Source: Metridium senile
Taxonomy: Eukaryota; Cnidaria; Anthozoa; Actiniaria; Metridiidae
DNA: 64,000 nucleotides
NCBI GenBank assembly: GCA_949775045.1
Contig: OX459099.1
Span: 5,625,067 to 5,689,066, forward strand
Direction of reading: 5' to 3'
Part shown: positions 22,801-32,639 of the stretch, piece by piece
Position numbering within the stretch: the stretch's first letter is position 1
Layout of the letters: every line of letters starts with the position of its first letter
The notes under the pieces: model-generated
Told to the model about the DNA's origin: nothing
The model's database searches: none
The model's input: the letters and a program-made list of their open reading frames with translations, nothing else
Position numbers and translations under genes: made by a program

Positions 22801-25800
22801 CGTCACCAACGATCAAGAAAGCCCCACATACTTCACAGACCTCCATCTGTTTCTCTTGGGAAGTCATGTGGTTATCACGGCCTCTCTGTTAGAAATTAAC
22901 AACAACAATGATAAATTGAAATGCGTTCAGTGTATAAGAAAACCAGATACATGAGAAAAATATTAATTGCCCTTGGCGGGACTCAAACCCATGGTTTCAC
23001 TTTTCTAGTTCGATGTGTTAACCACTACACTGCAAGGACCAACCACACTGGATACGCAGCCGGACAAAGTAGTATAGGGCAACTATGGGGGTCCCAGGGC
23101 GATATTAATCTCTAAGGGTAATTTAAAAACCGCAAATGGAAATGCAGAAATGAACATGAACAATGATATTTTGGTTGATATATGGCCTTGTTATACAAAC
23201 TGTATGTGGTACATTGGTAAAGCCTTTCATCTCTCAATAGAGTGGTCCAGGTACATGTGTATAAAGGTGCTGTTACATTGTGCATTTTTTTCAGTTTCTC
23301 ACAACAGAATTCAGCAGCTTGAAAAGCCACATTATCAAGCATTGTGAGACAATTTGCTGAGAAAATTGCACAGTGTAACATCACCTTAAGGTTACAGTCC
23401 ACGTTCGCGGTGTGCTTTCACATGCTTTCAGTTAAAAGTGTGTTTACCGCATCATTTTACAATAATAATAGACATATTATATATCATTTTAAAGCTTATA
23501 TAACAGAGAATAAGACTGTGTATGTTTTGTTATATACAACAATTTTCTGTAAGATATGCTCTTCGAAAAACCCCAAAATTAAGCGCCTTCAATGCCAGTT
23601 GTTTAAAAAAATATAAGTCAAAAAGTTCATACTGCTTTGATGTCATTTCTTCATTATGTCAATCAACACATATTGGTCTTCAAAACCGTGTCCAGTTTTT
23701 TTTGTAAAATGCTTAGTTTTAGAGTTACGGCCAATTTTGTTATTTAACTTGAAGTTTGAACAATGAGTCAACTTTGAAACACATTTATTCAAGAACGAAG
23801 CATTTTATCGAAAAAACTGGACACGGTTTTGAACACATGTATGTGCTGATTGACATAATGCAGAAATGACGGCGAAGTAATAGGAACTTTTGGACTTATA
23901 CTTTTTTTAATGAAAGCGCTCGATTTTGAGGTTTTACGTGAAGCATTGGTTAACAATATTCTTTTTCTTAAAAAAACTTACATAGTCTTATTCTCTGTTA
24001 TATAAGCTTTAAAATGATATATACTTTGTCTATCTTTATTGTTAAGTGATGCGCTAAACAATTTTTAACTGAGAGCACCCTGCGAACGTGGACCGTAACT
24101 TTAAGGCTTGTTTAAGTGTTGTTCTCTCTCTTTGTATATTCTTATCACAAAAACCACCATGTGAGTTGAGTATTGCAAATGTCTATTGACTTCAATCAAT
24201 TTGTTGAACAAGTGGCCTCAGATGATATGATATGATATGAGGTGATACCTTTCCTTGCAGCATTAGTGCTGAATTACAAAATGTACGAGAGGTGCTGCTC
24301 ATGTGGTGGAGATGAACAAATACTTATCTAACTATTAGAAAGTGCAAACTTACCCCATTCAACTGTTCTTTTTCTTCTTTCAACTGATCAATCAATTTCA
24401 TAACACCCTTTGCTTCCTCTATTTTACCATCTGATCCAAGCTGCTCAACCTGAAATAATAATATTATAATTCATCAATATTGAAGTTTAATGTTATAGTA
24501 GAGTTACTACAATAACAACAATATTTCATGTATCACAATAATTGGACTGTGAACTAATGAAGGAAGTCTTGAAATTCCTACGTGTTCTATAACTCGATAG
24601 AGCAAGCTGCCTTGTTTTCTAATTCTTCAACAATTTCTCTCTCACAAACTGAACATTGTACAATAAGAGGTGTCAAAGGAACCATTCCAACTACATTATT
24701 AAGTGTCAATACCTGGTCCACAAGAGAGTTAATCTTGGTTGACAACATATCTTCTTTCTCGTTATCAACATTTCCAGCAGGTGCATCCTTTTCTCTAGGT
24801 ATAAGCCTTGCATGTCCCCGTCTTATTCTTCGTTCAACATCTGTCATAATTGTCTGTAGATATCGTACAAAGTCCTCCTCGTATCCCATCTGACCCACTC
24901 GACTACTTTTCTCATATCTAGAATAATAGTAACAACATTTAAATACTACTGAGTATGAACAAGAAACTTAATTGATAGGTAATAGAATGAAATTTGTAAC
25001 TTTGTAAAAAAATGTTGACTTAACTTGACAGTGTTAAAAAATTCATTCTATTACCTATGGTTTATATCAAACACCGAGACAGCCTATACTAGTTTACTCA
25101 CTAGTTTCCATTAATAAGTTGTATTTACTTACGCAGTTTTAAGTTTATCATCGTGAAGCTTTTCACAGGGACCTGCAAGAAACAACCAAAAATTATTGAA
25201 AACATAGCATTCTAAAGATTTGCTACTGTTTTGAGAGAAACTGGTCGCATTTTCCTTTTACTTTGCTGTCAAGGAAGCCAAAAAACAGGTAATACAATTG
25301 GGGAAACCATGTAAATGTTTGAAAATTGACTTCACAAGTAAAATATTTCTTTGGAAATTATCTGACTGCCAAGCAATACTCCAGTTTCATGTTATAGCAC
25401 CGCTGTAGAATTTGACAAAAGGTGCATTTGCACAGGGATAATCTTGATTCGGAGTAAATTTAAATGTGTTTTCTATTGTTTAGCAGAAGTATTTTCCCGT
25501 GCATGGCTTGTAAGTTGTGAATATTTTTACAACAAATCGAGGCTTAGCCTGTGCAAATGTGCCTTTTGTCAAATAGTACAGCGGTACAAGATCACGTCAA
25601 GATAACGGGAGTATTTCCCTCACTAGGCTCACTAGCAAAGCACTGGAAAATACTACCGCTAAACAATAGAAAACACATTTAAATTTACTCCAAATCGAGA
25701 TTATCCCTGTGCAAATATACCTTTTGTCAAATTATACAGCAGTGCTAGATAACATGAACCTGGAGTATTGCTTGGCCGTCAGATAATTTCCAAAGAAATC

Positions 25801-26357
25801 TTTCAATTTTCAATTTTTTTGGCACTTCAAGTTTCTGACGTTAATATTAAATAAGCTTTGATATCAAAAAATATTACATAAAAAGCCAAAGGACCGAAAT
25901 TAAGTACAAACAAATTAGATTGTCTATGCCAATATGTAAATGTCATTCAATCTTCTTACAAAGACTACATGTAAGCTTACATGGCAACTTTAAAATCATC
26001 ACATAAACCAAAAACTCACCTAAATCTGATCTTGTGTTGATAAAAAGTTCAGATGGACAAAATCCACAAAGATGATATTTACAAACCTGCAAGAAGATAG
26101 AGTAAATGTGAATAAATATAGATTCATGAGTGTTGCTTCCTCAGCGATGACACACGAAGGCGCCATCTTGAAACCACGAGGATGAATTTCAACGCGATCT
26201 TTTCGCTCAAAAGGAATACAAATCATAATTATTTGGAGATAAAACGTTAGTTTAATACCTGAGGATCAGAGTAGTGAAGTGATTTGCCTTTTTGATCTGG
26301 GGCAAGATCACGGTCTGAGCCCATGAGCTCGTCCAACATAGCTGCCGCGGACAACAT
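19815..26357 (-). CDS. LUC7L3: LUC7L3-like U1 snRNP-associated splicing factor, complete
   Basis: Eight exons join in phase to 418 codons plus stop: 26357-26259, 26086-26020, 25172-25133, 24917-24713, 24449-24354, 22885-22718, 22088-21592 and 19899-19815. The order is: the N-terminal LUC7 helix (AMLDELMGSDRDLAP); a CCCH-like zinc finger spanning exons 2-3 (CKYHLCGFC then GPCEKLHDD); a conserved helix (YEEDFVRYLQ, DVERRIRRGHARL); a coiled-coil (exon 5); a second C2H2 finger (CEVCGAF, VDDHLQGKQHMGYARI); and an Arg/Asp-rich RS-like tail ending SPQPSDSPK. LUC7 proteins act in the nucleus with U1 snRNP in 5' splice-site selection. The tail here is dominated by RD dipeptides, with an unusual NDRG run first. 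Identity at LUC7L3 level is strong. Confidence 0.93.
20956..21310 (-). other. Candidate alternative exons in LUC7L3 intron 7
   Basis: Three AG...GT-bounded segments lie between exons 7 and 8: 21306-21265 (42 bases), 21160-21120 (41 bases) and 21045-20957 (89 bases). The first is phase-neutral and stop-free in the host frame. The second would bring in a TAA, and the third shifts the frame. Acceptors are weak, so this is a suggestion only. Confidence 0.25.
21592..22088 (-). CDS. LUC7L3: LUC7L3-like exon 7: RD/RS domain
   Basis: 497 bases in phase with exon 6. It starts SRPWKKSRLEKESEPDQD, passes through five or so NDRG/NDHG repeats, then long RDRDRD and RDRDKD stretches, and ends DKSRRSRSR. 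A longer open frame in another register over the same bases (Thr/Val/Ile-rich) is a shadow. Confidence 0.88.
22220..22390. repeat. ATC microsatellite, intronic
   Basis: Imperfect ATCATC/ATTATC repeats in LUC7L3-like intron 6. Confidence 0.7.
22718..22885 (-). CDS. LUC7L3: LUC7L3-like exon 6: second zinc finger
   Basis: Fifty-six codons, phase 0 at both ends, between CTAACAG and GTATGT. Carries CEVCGAFLIVGDAQTRVDD and HLQGKQHMGYARIK, a C2H2 finger. Confidence 0.93.
22962..23045 (-). repeat. tRNA-like sequence (SINE head or pseudo-tRNA)
   Basis: Minus strand shows an A-box-like TGTAGTGGTTAACAC and a B-box GGTTTGAGTCCCGCC at tRNA spacing. Imperfect acceptor-stem pairing closes it (TTGGTCCTT with AAGGGCAA). 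It sits in an intron. Mismatches argue against a working tRNA. Confidence 0.5.
23385..24115. mobile_element. Fold-back element in LUC7L3-like intron 5
   Basis: Ends CTTAAGGTTACAGTCCACG and its near-complement (CGTGGACCGTAACTTTAAG) lie about 725 bp apart. Inner pairs include AAAACCGTGTCCAGTTTTTT and CTTATATAACAGAGAATAAG. Non-coding on inspection. Confidence 0.65.
24354..24449 (-). CDS. LUC7L3: LUC7L3-like exon 5: coiled-coil
   Basis: Thirty-two codons between TATTTCAG and GTAAGT: VEQLGSDGKIEEAKGVMK then LIDQLKEEKEQLNG. Phase 0 at both ends. Confidence 0.92.
24713..24917 (-). CDS. LUC7L3: LUC7L3-like exon 4: conserved LUC7 core
   Basis: One base completes an Ala codon from exon 3. Then come 68 codons with GYEEDFVRYLQ and VERRIRRGHARL, the LUC7 signature helix. 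Confidence 0.93.
24971..25115. repeat. Dispersed palindrome-headed repeat, copy 3
   Basis: Contains TAGGTAATAGAATGAAATTT and, inverted, ATTCTATTACCTAT, followed by the ACTAGTTTACTCACTAGTTT end. It abuts LUC7L3-like exon 3 in the intron. Confidence 0.55.
25133..25172 (-). CDS. LUC7L3: LUC7L3-like exon 3
   Basis: A 40-base exon between TTCTTGCAG and GTAAGTAAA encoding GPCEKLHDDKLKTA across its joins. It supplies the second Cys and the His of the first zinc finger. Confidence 0.9.
25370..25800. mobile_element. Fold-back MITE in LUC7L3-like intron 2, copy 1
   Basis: A palindromic element: AAATTATCTGACTGCCAAGC and the TTTGCACAGGGATAAT block recur inverted at 25680-25800. A related single copy lies at 34735-34970. 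Confidence 0.7.
26020..26086 (-). CDS. LUC7L3: LUC7L3-like exon 2: first zinc-finger half
   Basis: Between TTCTTGCAG and GTGAGT: VCKYHLCGFCPSELF then INTRSDL, ending with one base of a Gly codon. Confidence 0.93.
26259..26357 (-). CDS. LUC7L3: LUC7L3-like exon 1 with start codon
   Basis: ATG at 26357, then MLSAAAMLDELMGSDRDLAP and a donor at CCTCAG|GTATTA. The N-terminus aligns directly with the known LUC7L3 start, which fixes this ATG. Confidence 0.93.
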
Positions 26358-26399
26358 CTTTCAGCTTGAATCAGTCGAGGAAGAACTTCCCATGATGCA

Positions 26400-27480
26400 C
26401 TGCGACACGAGGTGCGTCTAAAAGTTAATTAAGGTGGCTCGTACAGTCAAGGTATCCACGGCAACAAGGACACGCAAAATAAAAACCGTTTTAGCATTAA
26501 TTCGAGAAATTCTCAATACTAATTTTTTTAATTTTATTTTTTTGTGGGTAATTTCTTGTTCGGAATGGACTTAATAATGCAAATACAAGCCAATAAAATA
26601 TGAAAACAATGCCGACATTTCCAAAACATCTTCACTTCATTAACAGACAATAGGTCAATGATGATAATGGGTAATTCCTGTTTGTAGTTTTGTTTCTCCC
26701 CTTTTTCATTATTCTCATTCAATTTCCTTTTTTCTAGTCAGTTGATCTGAATTACTTTAAAGTTAAGTAACCATTCAATGAACATAATCATTTTAATTTA
26801 TTTATGTAAGAAATATTATCCTCATCTTAGAAAGAAGTTTACATTGTAAAAGCAATCTTATTTTGATCCTTTTGCTAGTTTTCTAAGGTAATATGTAATG
26901 TGTTACTGCAATTTTCGTCTTTCTACAAACTCAGACATACGACCACAGCTGTGAAATGCGTGTTTAGCTGCCGTCAATCAAAAAAAAAAAGTTGGTACCT
27001 TTAAATTCTTGCCTTGACGACAGAGAAATACATATTTTACAACAATCTGTTAGAATGTCAAAAACCACAGTAACCTTTTTACAGACAAACTTTGTAAAAT
27101 TGATAATAATAATAATAATAATTTATTATTTATATAGCCCTATTTACAAGAAAAGATCAATAGGACTTTACAGATTACAATTTTATTGATGGTGTTCTAG
27201 AGTAAAATGTTGAAAATCACACACTAGTTGGTAGCATAAACCGGTTGGGTAATATATTGGATTACAATCCCCAGAACAACCGAATCAAATGAAAAAAACA
27301 GTGTTTTATAATTTATACAATACATACTAAAATTGAGCGCCAATAAATGAATCAAGTTAAGAACACAATGTTTTTGTAAGTTATACAACAAGTGCTTATA
27401 ACCCATAAAAACAGACCAATTTCATCAAATTCTAGACATTGACATAATTTAAATGATATATGTCCCAGTTCATTTGGATA
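26400..27480. other. Upstream flank of LUC7L3-like gene
   Basis: Presumed promoter side of the LUC7L3-like gene. Contains a 3'-tail-like AATAATAATAATAATTTATT with TATATAGCCCTATTT at 27109-27150, the kind of end seen on retroposons. No gene recognised. Confidence 0.4.
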
Positions 27481-28145
27481 AATAATGGCCGAGTTATACA
27501 GGTTTGAAAGTGCCGTTTTGGAGTTCCTGTGCCAGGTAGCACGTGAGTTGGGAGAACTAGGTCAAGAGTTTTTCCGTGATGTCAAAGATGAGCTTGCGTA
27601 TGTGTTCTAAAGCAACTTGTTGAAGTTCCCAGATGCAATACAACTCGAACATTTTGTCTAACACTGTTTTAGAATGTATATTTTAATATGTCTTTGTTCC
27701 TCATTTATTCAAGTTGATTTTGACAGTTTTACCTGGTAATCTTTGATGTCAATTCGGTGATTCAACCCAGACCCAAAAATCACGGCCAGGGCGTGGCCAC
27801 AGTAATATTCAAAACTCTGTAAAATATTCCCAATTGCTTCAAATCAAATTCTGACAACAGTAATTGTGGCCAGGGCGTGGCCACAGTAATATTCAAAACT
27901 CTGTAAAATATTCCCAATTGCTTCAAATCAAATTCTGACAACGGTAATTATTTATTGGAGGCTTGTAGATTTCACCAATTTTTCCCAATTCTAGGGGTTA
28001 TTAAGTATTTTAAATTGAGCATCAATAAATGAATCAAATTAAAAAAACAGTGTTTTTGTAAGTTATACAATACATACTAAAATTGAGCACCAATAAATGA
28101 ATCAAATTTAGAACACAGTACTACAACTAGTACTAAAACTGAGTG
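27275..28145. repeat. Repeated ~60 bp blocks and an 84 bp tandem pair
   Basis: AATTGAGCGCCAATAAATGA-type blocks occur at about 27325, 28012 and 28080. Between them an 84-bp unit (starting 27784 and 27868) is tandemly doubled and holds the imperfect palindrome GGCCAGGGCGTGGCC. Confidence 0.75.
27485..27610 (+). CDS. Short ORF or possible first exon
   Basis: Strong start context (A at -3, G at +4) opens a 41-residue frame, MAELYRFESAVLEFLCQVAR and onward, amphipathic and acidic, ending ...ELAYVF. A donor-like GTATGT falls near the end (after GAGCTTGC), so it could be the first exon of an unseen plus-strand gene. No continuation exon was found before the CANT1 gene. Not recognised. Confidence 0.25.
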   Translation: MAELYRFESAVLEFLCQVARELGELGQEFFRDVKDELAYVF

Positions 28146-28148
28146 CAA

Positions 28149-29300
28149 TCAAATGAACTCAATTCCTTCAAATTTGTTATCACCAATCAATGTCTCTTTC
28201 ATCAATTCTTGCCCATGTATGTCAAAAGCAAGAATGTACGACCTGATGACGCCTTTGTCTTCTTCTGTCTTTAAAGCAACAATCAATTCGTCGTCAGTAC
28301 CTGGAATAAACTTGAAAGACGAGAAACCATGTGTTGGGTTTAATTCTCCAACAGTACGGACATGGACGCTTTTGAAATGCTCATCACAACTAATCAGGAC
28401 ATTGGTTGCTCTATGTTCATCATCTTTTTCATTGTACATTTCATGGCTTGCTCGTCGAGGGAGGAAGAACCATTGTTGATGCTTGTCACTCCAGTTGGCG
28501 GCTTCATGGATGATGTAGCCTGGAGGTTGTATCCCCATTGCAGCTCGCATTGCATTGTATCTAGGGACCCAGTTGTGGTGGACAACATCACCATTAGCAC
28601 CAATGCTTTTAACCCATTGGGGGTTGTGGTTTTGAAATACCCCTTCTACAGTAGTCCACTCCTTTCCTAGTCCCCCTACGTAGAGAGTCTTACTCTTTAC
28701 AGCTAACCACTCTCCCTTAAAACCTTTCAATTCAGTGCCATCGCCATCGGGAAGAACGGCCCAAGCTACAACATGGTTGTCCATGATTTGAAACAAAACT
28801 CCTGTACGGTCATCGACTGCGTACAACTTGCCATTGAACGCTATCAACTCAGATAACTCCATTCCACGTCCTTTCTGAGACAAGGTAGATGATAGAACTA
28901 CTATATCTTCATCCCATTCTACGCTGACCTTTCTTCCAGAGCTGACCGTGAGGTAGCCTCGTTTGAAGTGACTCGTCCATGTATTTTTCTTTGTGCTTGA
29001 TTTAGAGTTCTCATCCAAGTCGGCGATCACTCCAATTCTGTATCTTATTCCTTGTGCTGTCTTCTCTGGTTTGCTTAGGGGATAAGTATCGTTGAATCGA
29101 GTCGATAATCCTGATCTATGATAGTAATCTATACTTTTAGATGGGTTGAATTCGAGGTCAGAGTGAGGACAGTTTGATCTTGAAGGCCAAACAACGTAAA
29201 CAACAGCTAATAAAACACTAAAGCAAAGACAGAAAAGTGCACATTTACGTATGAGAACTTGCACATCGCTTTGGTTTACGTTAGAGCGATGCAAAGTCAT
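28149..29300 (-). CDS. CANT1: Soluble calcium-activated nucleotidase (apyrase), CANT1
   Basis: A single intact frame of 383 residues (the vertebrate protein is about 400). Residues 20-38 form a signal-anchor, giving type II topology in ER/Golgi. The catalytic five-bladed domain follows with the family's blocks: [13 protein letters not shown] (about 87-99), [18 protein letters not shown] (143-160), AVDDRTG (161-167), [28 protein letters not shown] (207-217), [27 protein letters not shown] (277-287), [19 protein letters not shown] and the C-terminal FEGIEFI. The enzyme hydrolyses UDP/GDP and other nucleoside diphosphates with Ca2+ and supports glycosylation in the secretory pathway. The coding region has no intron, unlike vertebrate CANT1. 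It is followed by tandem repeats in the 3' flank. Confidence 0.96.
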   Translation of the reverse strand: MTLHRSNVNQSDVQVLIRKCALFCLCFSVLLAVVYVVWPSRSNCPHSDLEFNPSKSIDYYHRSGLSTRFNDTYPLSKPEKTAQGIRYRIGVIADLDENSKSSTKKNTWTSHFKRGYLTVSSGRKVSVEWDEDIVVLSSTLSQKGRGMELSELIAFNGKLYAVDDRTGVLFQIMDNHVVAWAVLPDGDGTELKGFKGEWLAVKSKTLYVGGLGKEWTTVEGVFQNHNPQWVKSIGANGDVVHHNWVPRYNAMRAAMGIQPPGYIIHEAANWSDKHQQWFFLPRRASHEMYNEKDDEHRATNVLISCDEHFKSVHVRTVGELNPTHGFSSFKFIPGTDDELIVALKTEEDKGVIRSYILAFDIHGQELMKETLIGDNKFEGIEFI

Positions 29301-29606
29301 GTTTAGATTTACGTTTCAACTCAACAAATACTCCAAACACTGACTCATCGAAAATTTTCTGCTGAGCGACCTCGCAAGATACCACAGGAAACCCGATATA
29401 AGGCTATGATTTGAAGCATACCTAATTTTTTTTATTAATTAATTAATTTAATTATTTCATTTACCTTTGTTATATTTTAAAGCTACCATGAGTCTATACT
29501 TTTGTATTTTTGTTTATATTTTGAGAAAAAAGCGATGAAAGTCGTCCAATCCATCGTTTTTTATAGAGTCCGTGCGAAAATTAAACCTGGGAACGAGGTT
29601 GTGGCC

Positions 29607-29900
29607 ATCCTCGGGAACCCAGGGGTAATCTTCTGTCGCTCGTTTCTCGCTCCCAGAATAAATACCCCTGGGAACGTAGTCTGTTGGAGCTTGTTCCGGA
29701 AGTCAAAATTCAAACTTATTTAACGACTTTCTTTGAATGGTTATCTTGATTTTCATTGGTCGACTTAATAAGGTCGACCAATCAGGAAAGAGCTGAATTT
29801 TGACTTCCGGAACAAGCTCCAACAGACTACGTTCCCAGGGGTATTTATTCTGGAAGCGAGAAACGAGCGACAGAAGATTACCCCTGGGTTCCCGAGGATG
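29607..29900. mobile_element. Near-perfect fold-back element
   Basis: Arms of about 120-130 bp (ATCCTCGGGAACCCAGGGGT through CCGGAAGTCAAAATTCA) are inverted around a loop that itself contains GGTCGAC palindromes. High arm identity suggests recent insertion or gene conversion. It lies upstream of CANT1. Confidence 0.8.
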
Positions 29901-30000
29901 GGTTGTGGCTGGATCATTTTACGGCGTTCGCCTCCCCTTCGCTCTCTCTCCCCAATCCCCTCTGGAGCCTCTGAAACCCAGGGTAGAGTACCCTGGACTA

Positions 30001-30332
30001 AATTGTCCTTTTTCACTATGACGTCACATCAAAACATTCTAGTATTGTCTTAACGCTAAGGATCATGGACGCCAGTGGGGGACAGATTCATAACAACAAT
30101 ACGAGAATACACAATAAAATTGCATTTACAAGACGGAGAGGAAAGAAATGACAACAAAATGCCATAAATATGAAAGTATAAACATAGACACATAACATAC
30201 ATAAAAACTAGATAATCTGATGAAGCTCAATTTTCAAAGAGAAGGAAGATTTAGTTGAAATTGCCATTGTTTTCGGCGATTCTATCCCCCACTGTAAACA
30301 CATTGTGACGTCATAATGAAATAGGGCAATTA
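30001..30332. mobile_element. MITE family A, copy 1 (TIR with TATGACGTCA)
   Basis: About 330 bp. One end reads AATTGTCC...TTCACTATGACGTCAC, the other GTGACGTCATAATGAAATAGGG. An inverted full copy lies at 61477-61796, sharing CATTGTTTTCGGCGATTCTA. No coding capacity. Confidence 0.85.
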
Positions 30333-30512
30333 CATTTATTTTAACTGCAGTCGAGTCGCTTTGCATTGCCTCTGAGTTTTTAAAAAAACTGTCATAATAT
30401 ATACTATCCTTTTAATGGTTTCATTATCAATTTTGTTTCTATCTATAAAAGGCTCAAATCTTCTAGCTAGCCTGACACAAGTGTTCTACTAATAGTCCTC
30501 TTAACATTTCTC

Positions 30513-30692
30513 TACGCCATCTTGAAAGGTAGCCGGGCCTTTGCATCGAAGGGAGACGAACGTTGAGCTTGGAATGATAGAGACCTACCAACACCTCGCG
30601 AGACAATTATTCACGTGTCTCTATCATTGCAAGCTCAACCGTTTCGCCTTGATGTAAAGGCCTGGCTACCTTTCAAGATGGCGCAGAGAACT
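30513..30692. mobile_element. MITE with GCCATCTTGAAAGGTAGCC arms
   Basis: Arms TCTCTACGCCATCTTGAAAG...GGCCTTTGCATC and their inverse flank a loop with a further AATGATAGAGAC pair. Typical small hairpin element. Confidence 0.75.
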
Positions 30693-30699
30693 GGGAAGC

Positions 30700-31148
30700 C
30701 GGGGACTCGCACACACCCATTACCCTTATATTAAATATTTCAGCACAAAGCCCTCGGGGGCTTGGTACGAGAACGAGAAATATTTTGAACCCTAAAAGGT
30801 ACTACTCTATTCATTCATTTGAGCTTTAATATCTTAAATAATCATATATCAGTAACTTTCTATTTCTTTATTTGACATACACAACTCAATTTGTTTATCA
30901 ATCTTGATCGAACTTGATTAAGTCGAAAGTTATTTATATAATTAACTAGAATTGCCTTTCAAAAAATGTAATCTGATGAGCTGTATTTCACAATGATTCC
31001 GAATGTCGTTTTATTTACTTGGATAATTAAATATTTAGGTTGACTAGATTATTATTTGCGTATTTAATTTCAGTGCTCACATTTATTAAGTGAACGCTTC
31101 TCAAGAGCAAGAGGTTCACATTTCAGAGGAGCTCTATTAAGTTCAAAT
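30700..31148. other. Gene-free spacer
   Basis: AT-rich sequence, nothing recognised. Confidence 0.4.
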
Positions 31149-31565
31149 ATTTAATTTCCAGAGGCTCTATCATGTACCAGAATAAGGTTCCAGGAACTTT
31201 ATCATGTACCAGGATAAGGTTACAGGAGCTTAATCATGTACCGCGATTACTTTCCAGCCGGTGCTCTTTCGTGTACCAAGATAAGGTTCCAGGAGCTTAA
31301 TCATGTACCACGATAACTTTCCAGCCGGTGCTCTATCATGTACTACGATAAATTTCCAGGGGCTCTATTATATACAAGGATATGCTTCCAGGAGCTTTAT
31401 CATGTACCAGGATAAGGTTTTAATCATGTACCACGATAACTTTCCAGCCGGTGCTCTATCATGTACTACGACAAGCTTCCAGGGGCTCTATCCGCTGTAA
31501 CAGGATAAGTTTCCAAGAGCTTTATAGTTTACCGGTGTAAGATTTCAGGGGCTCTATCATGTACC
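31149..31565. repeat. CATGTACC minisatellite overlapping a GPCR stop
   Basis: About a dozen imperfect units of roughly 32-40 bases. Each contains ATCATGTACCA(C/G)GATAA and a CCAGGAGCT or CCAGCCGGTGCT block. The array's last unit supplies the stop codon and final codons of the GPCR at 31557-32594. Confidence 0.85.
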
Positions 31566-32594
31566 GCGATTAGTATCCATCTCCTCCAATCTTGGGACCA
31601 GTACAAATGGTGTAGCAAAGCGAACCTTTTTCACTACAGACTTGCCCTCCACCGTGTTAAACTCGGTGATATTAGACACAGCCTCAACTCTGTTGCGATG
31701 GTAACATGTAAACATGTGACTGAGACACAGCCGGAACTGTTCGTCTTTGATAGTGTAGAGAAACGGTATGGTGCAACCGCTGGCCAGTAGACACATCTCA
31801 CTGGATGCTAGCAATTCCACATAATATTTAGAGCCTGGCCCTACAGCCCATACTACTATATTTGGTAACCATAGTATAGAGTATGTCACTGCTAATTGGA
31901 TCACTGTCTTTGTCATACGCTTGCGTGACCTTAGCAACGCTCTACGAGAAACAGCCGTCTCTCTCTTCCAGCGTACATGGATGTTACGGAAGACCCTACC
32001 GTATAGGAATCCCATCATGCCTATGGGGACGATACCGCAACTAAATAACCATATCAAGGAACTTAATTTACGTATCCCCGCAGACCAGTTAGCACCGCAT
32101 CGGTTCGTCTCCCGGTCATAGACGCTGTGCACAAAGTACTGCGTGTTCATTACAAATGCGTAGACCCAGCATGCAATGAGAGCTTTCACCAGACCAGATT
32201 TAGTGAATCGACCAATTGCAATGCGTGGGTGAACGATGACAAAATATCTTTCAAACGCGATGGTAACGAGCGTAAACACTGACGATTGCAGCCCAACCCA
32301 TGATAGGTTAGATGACATCAGAAACTTACAACAGAAATCCGCTGCTGTTTGATCATCCGGGTATTTGATGATGTCATTTATGACGTAACTAGGGAAAAAG
32401 AAGATGGCTACGATGACGTAAGAAAAGCAGAGGTTACCCAGCAGAAAGTGCATTGGTGTTCGTAGCAGCTGTCGACTGTGCATGATCGTGACGACAACCA
32501 AAACGTTACCAACCAAGTTTAAGGTCACTAAGACACACGTGATCACACGGAAAACAATCGCTTTGTTGCCATAAAGAGCAGCGGTCTCTCCCAT
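31557..32594 (-). CDS. Orphan class A (rhodopsin-like) GPCR, 345 residues
   Basis: ATG at 32594 (AAGATGGGAGAG context). An in-phase TTG 18 bases upstream is not a start. Seven hydrophobic segments are visible: TM1 about 13-37 with N30, TM2 47-70, TM3 96-121, TM4 134-154, TM5 178-200, TM6 227-250 and TM7 260-283. TM3 ends ERY (115-117), the DRY equivalent, followed by VIVHP. TM6 has LWLP. Two hallmarks are missing: the TM2 Asp (LLGNLCFSYVIV has none) and the TM7 NPxxY Asn (here TIPFLY). The cytoplasmic tail is basic with VRFATPFVL. It resembles neuropeptide-type receptors in general shape only; the ligand is unknown. The final codons DTNRGT and the stop come from the flanking minisatellite. 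Confidence 0.85.
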   Translation of the reverse strand: MGETAALYGNKAIVFRVITCVLVTLNLVGNVLVVVTIMHSRQLLRTPMHFLLGNLCFSYVIVAIFFFPSYVINDIIKYPDDQTAADFCCKFLMSSNLSWVGLQSSVFTLVTIAFERYFVIVHPRIAIGRFTKSGLVKALIACWVYAFVMNTQYFVHSVYDRETNRCGANWSAGIRKLSSLIWLFSCGIVPIGMMGFLYGRVFRNIHVRWKRETAVSRRALLRSRKRMTKTVIQLAVTYSILWLPNIVVWAVGPGSKYYVELLASSEMCLLASGCTIPFLYTIKDEQFRLCLSHMFTCYHRNRVEAVSNITEFNTVEGKSVVKKVRFATPFVLVPRLEEMDTNRGT

Positions 32595-32639
32595 CTTTGT
32601 TGTGGATACCAAATACTGCTGCTAAGGACTAAAAATAAA

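Noticed and set aside
24582..24893. Plus-strand 103-residue frame
   Set aside because: Antisense of the LUC7L3-like exon 4.
28153..28670. Plus-strand frames over the CANT1 gene
   Set aside because: Antisense shadows; the minus strand has all CANT1 blocks.
31149..31565. Possible CRISPR-like array
   Set aside because: Contiguous imperfect units without unique spacers, in a eukaryotic genome; it is a minisatellite.
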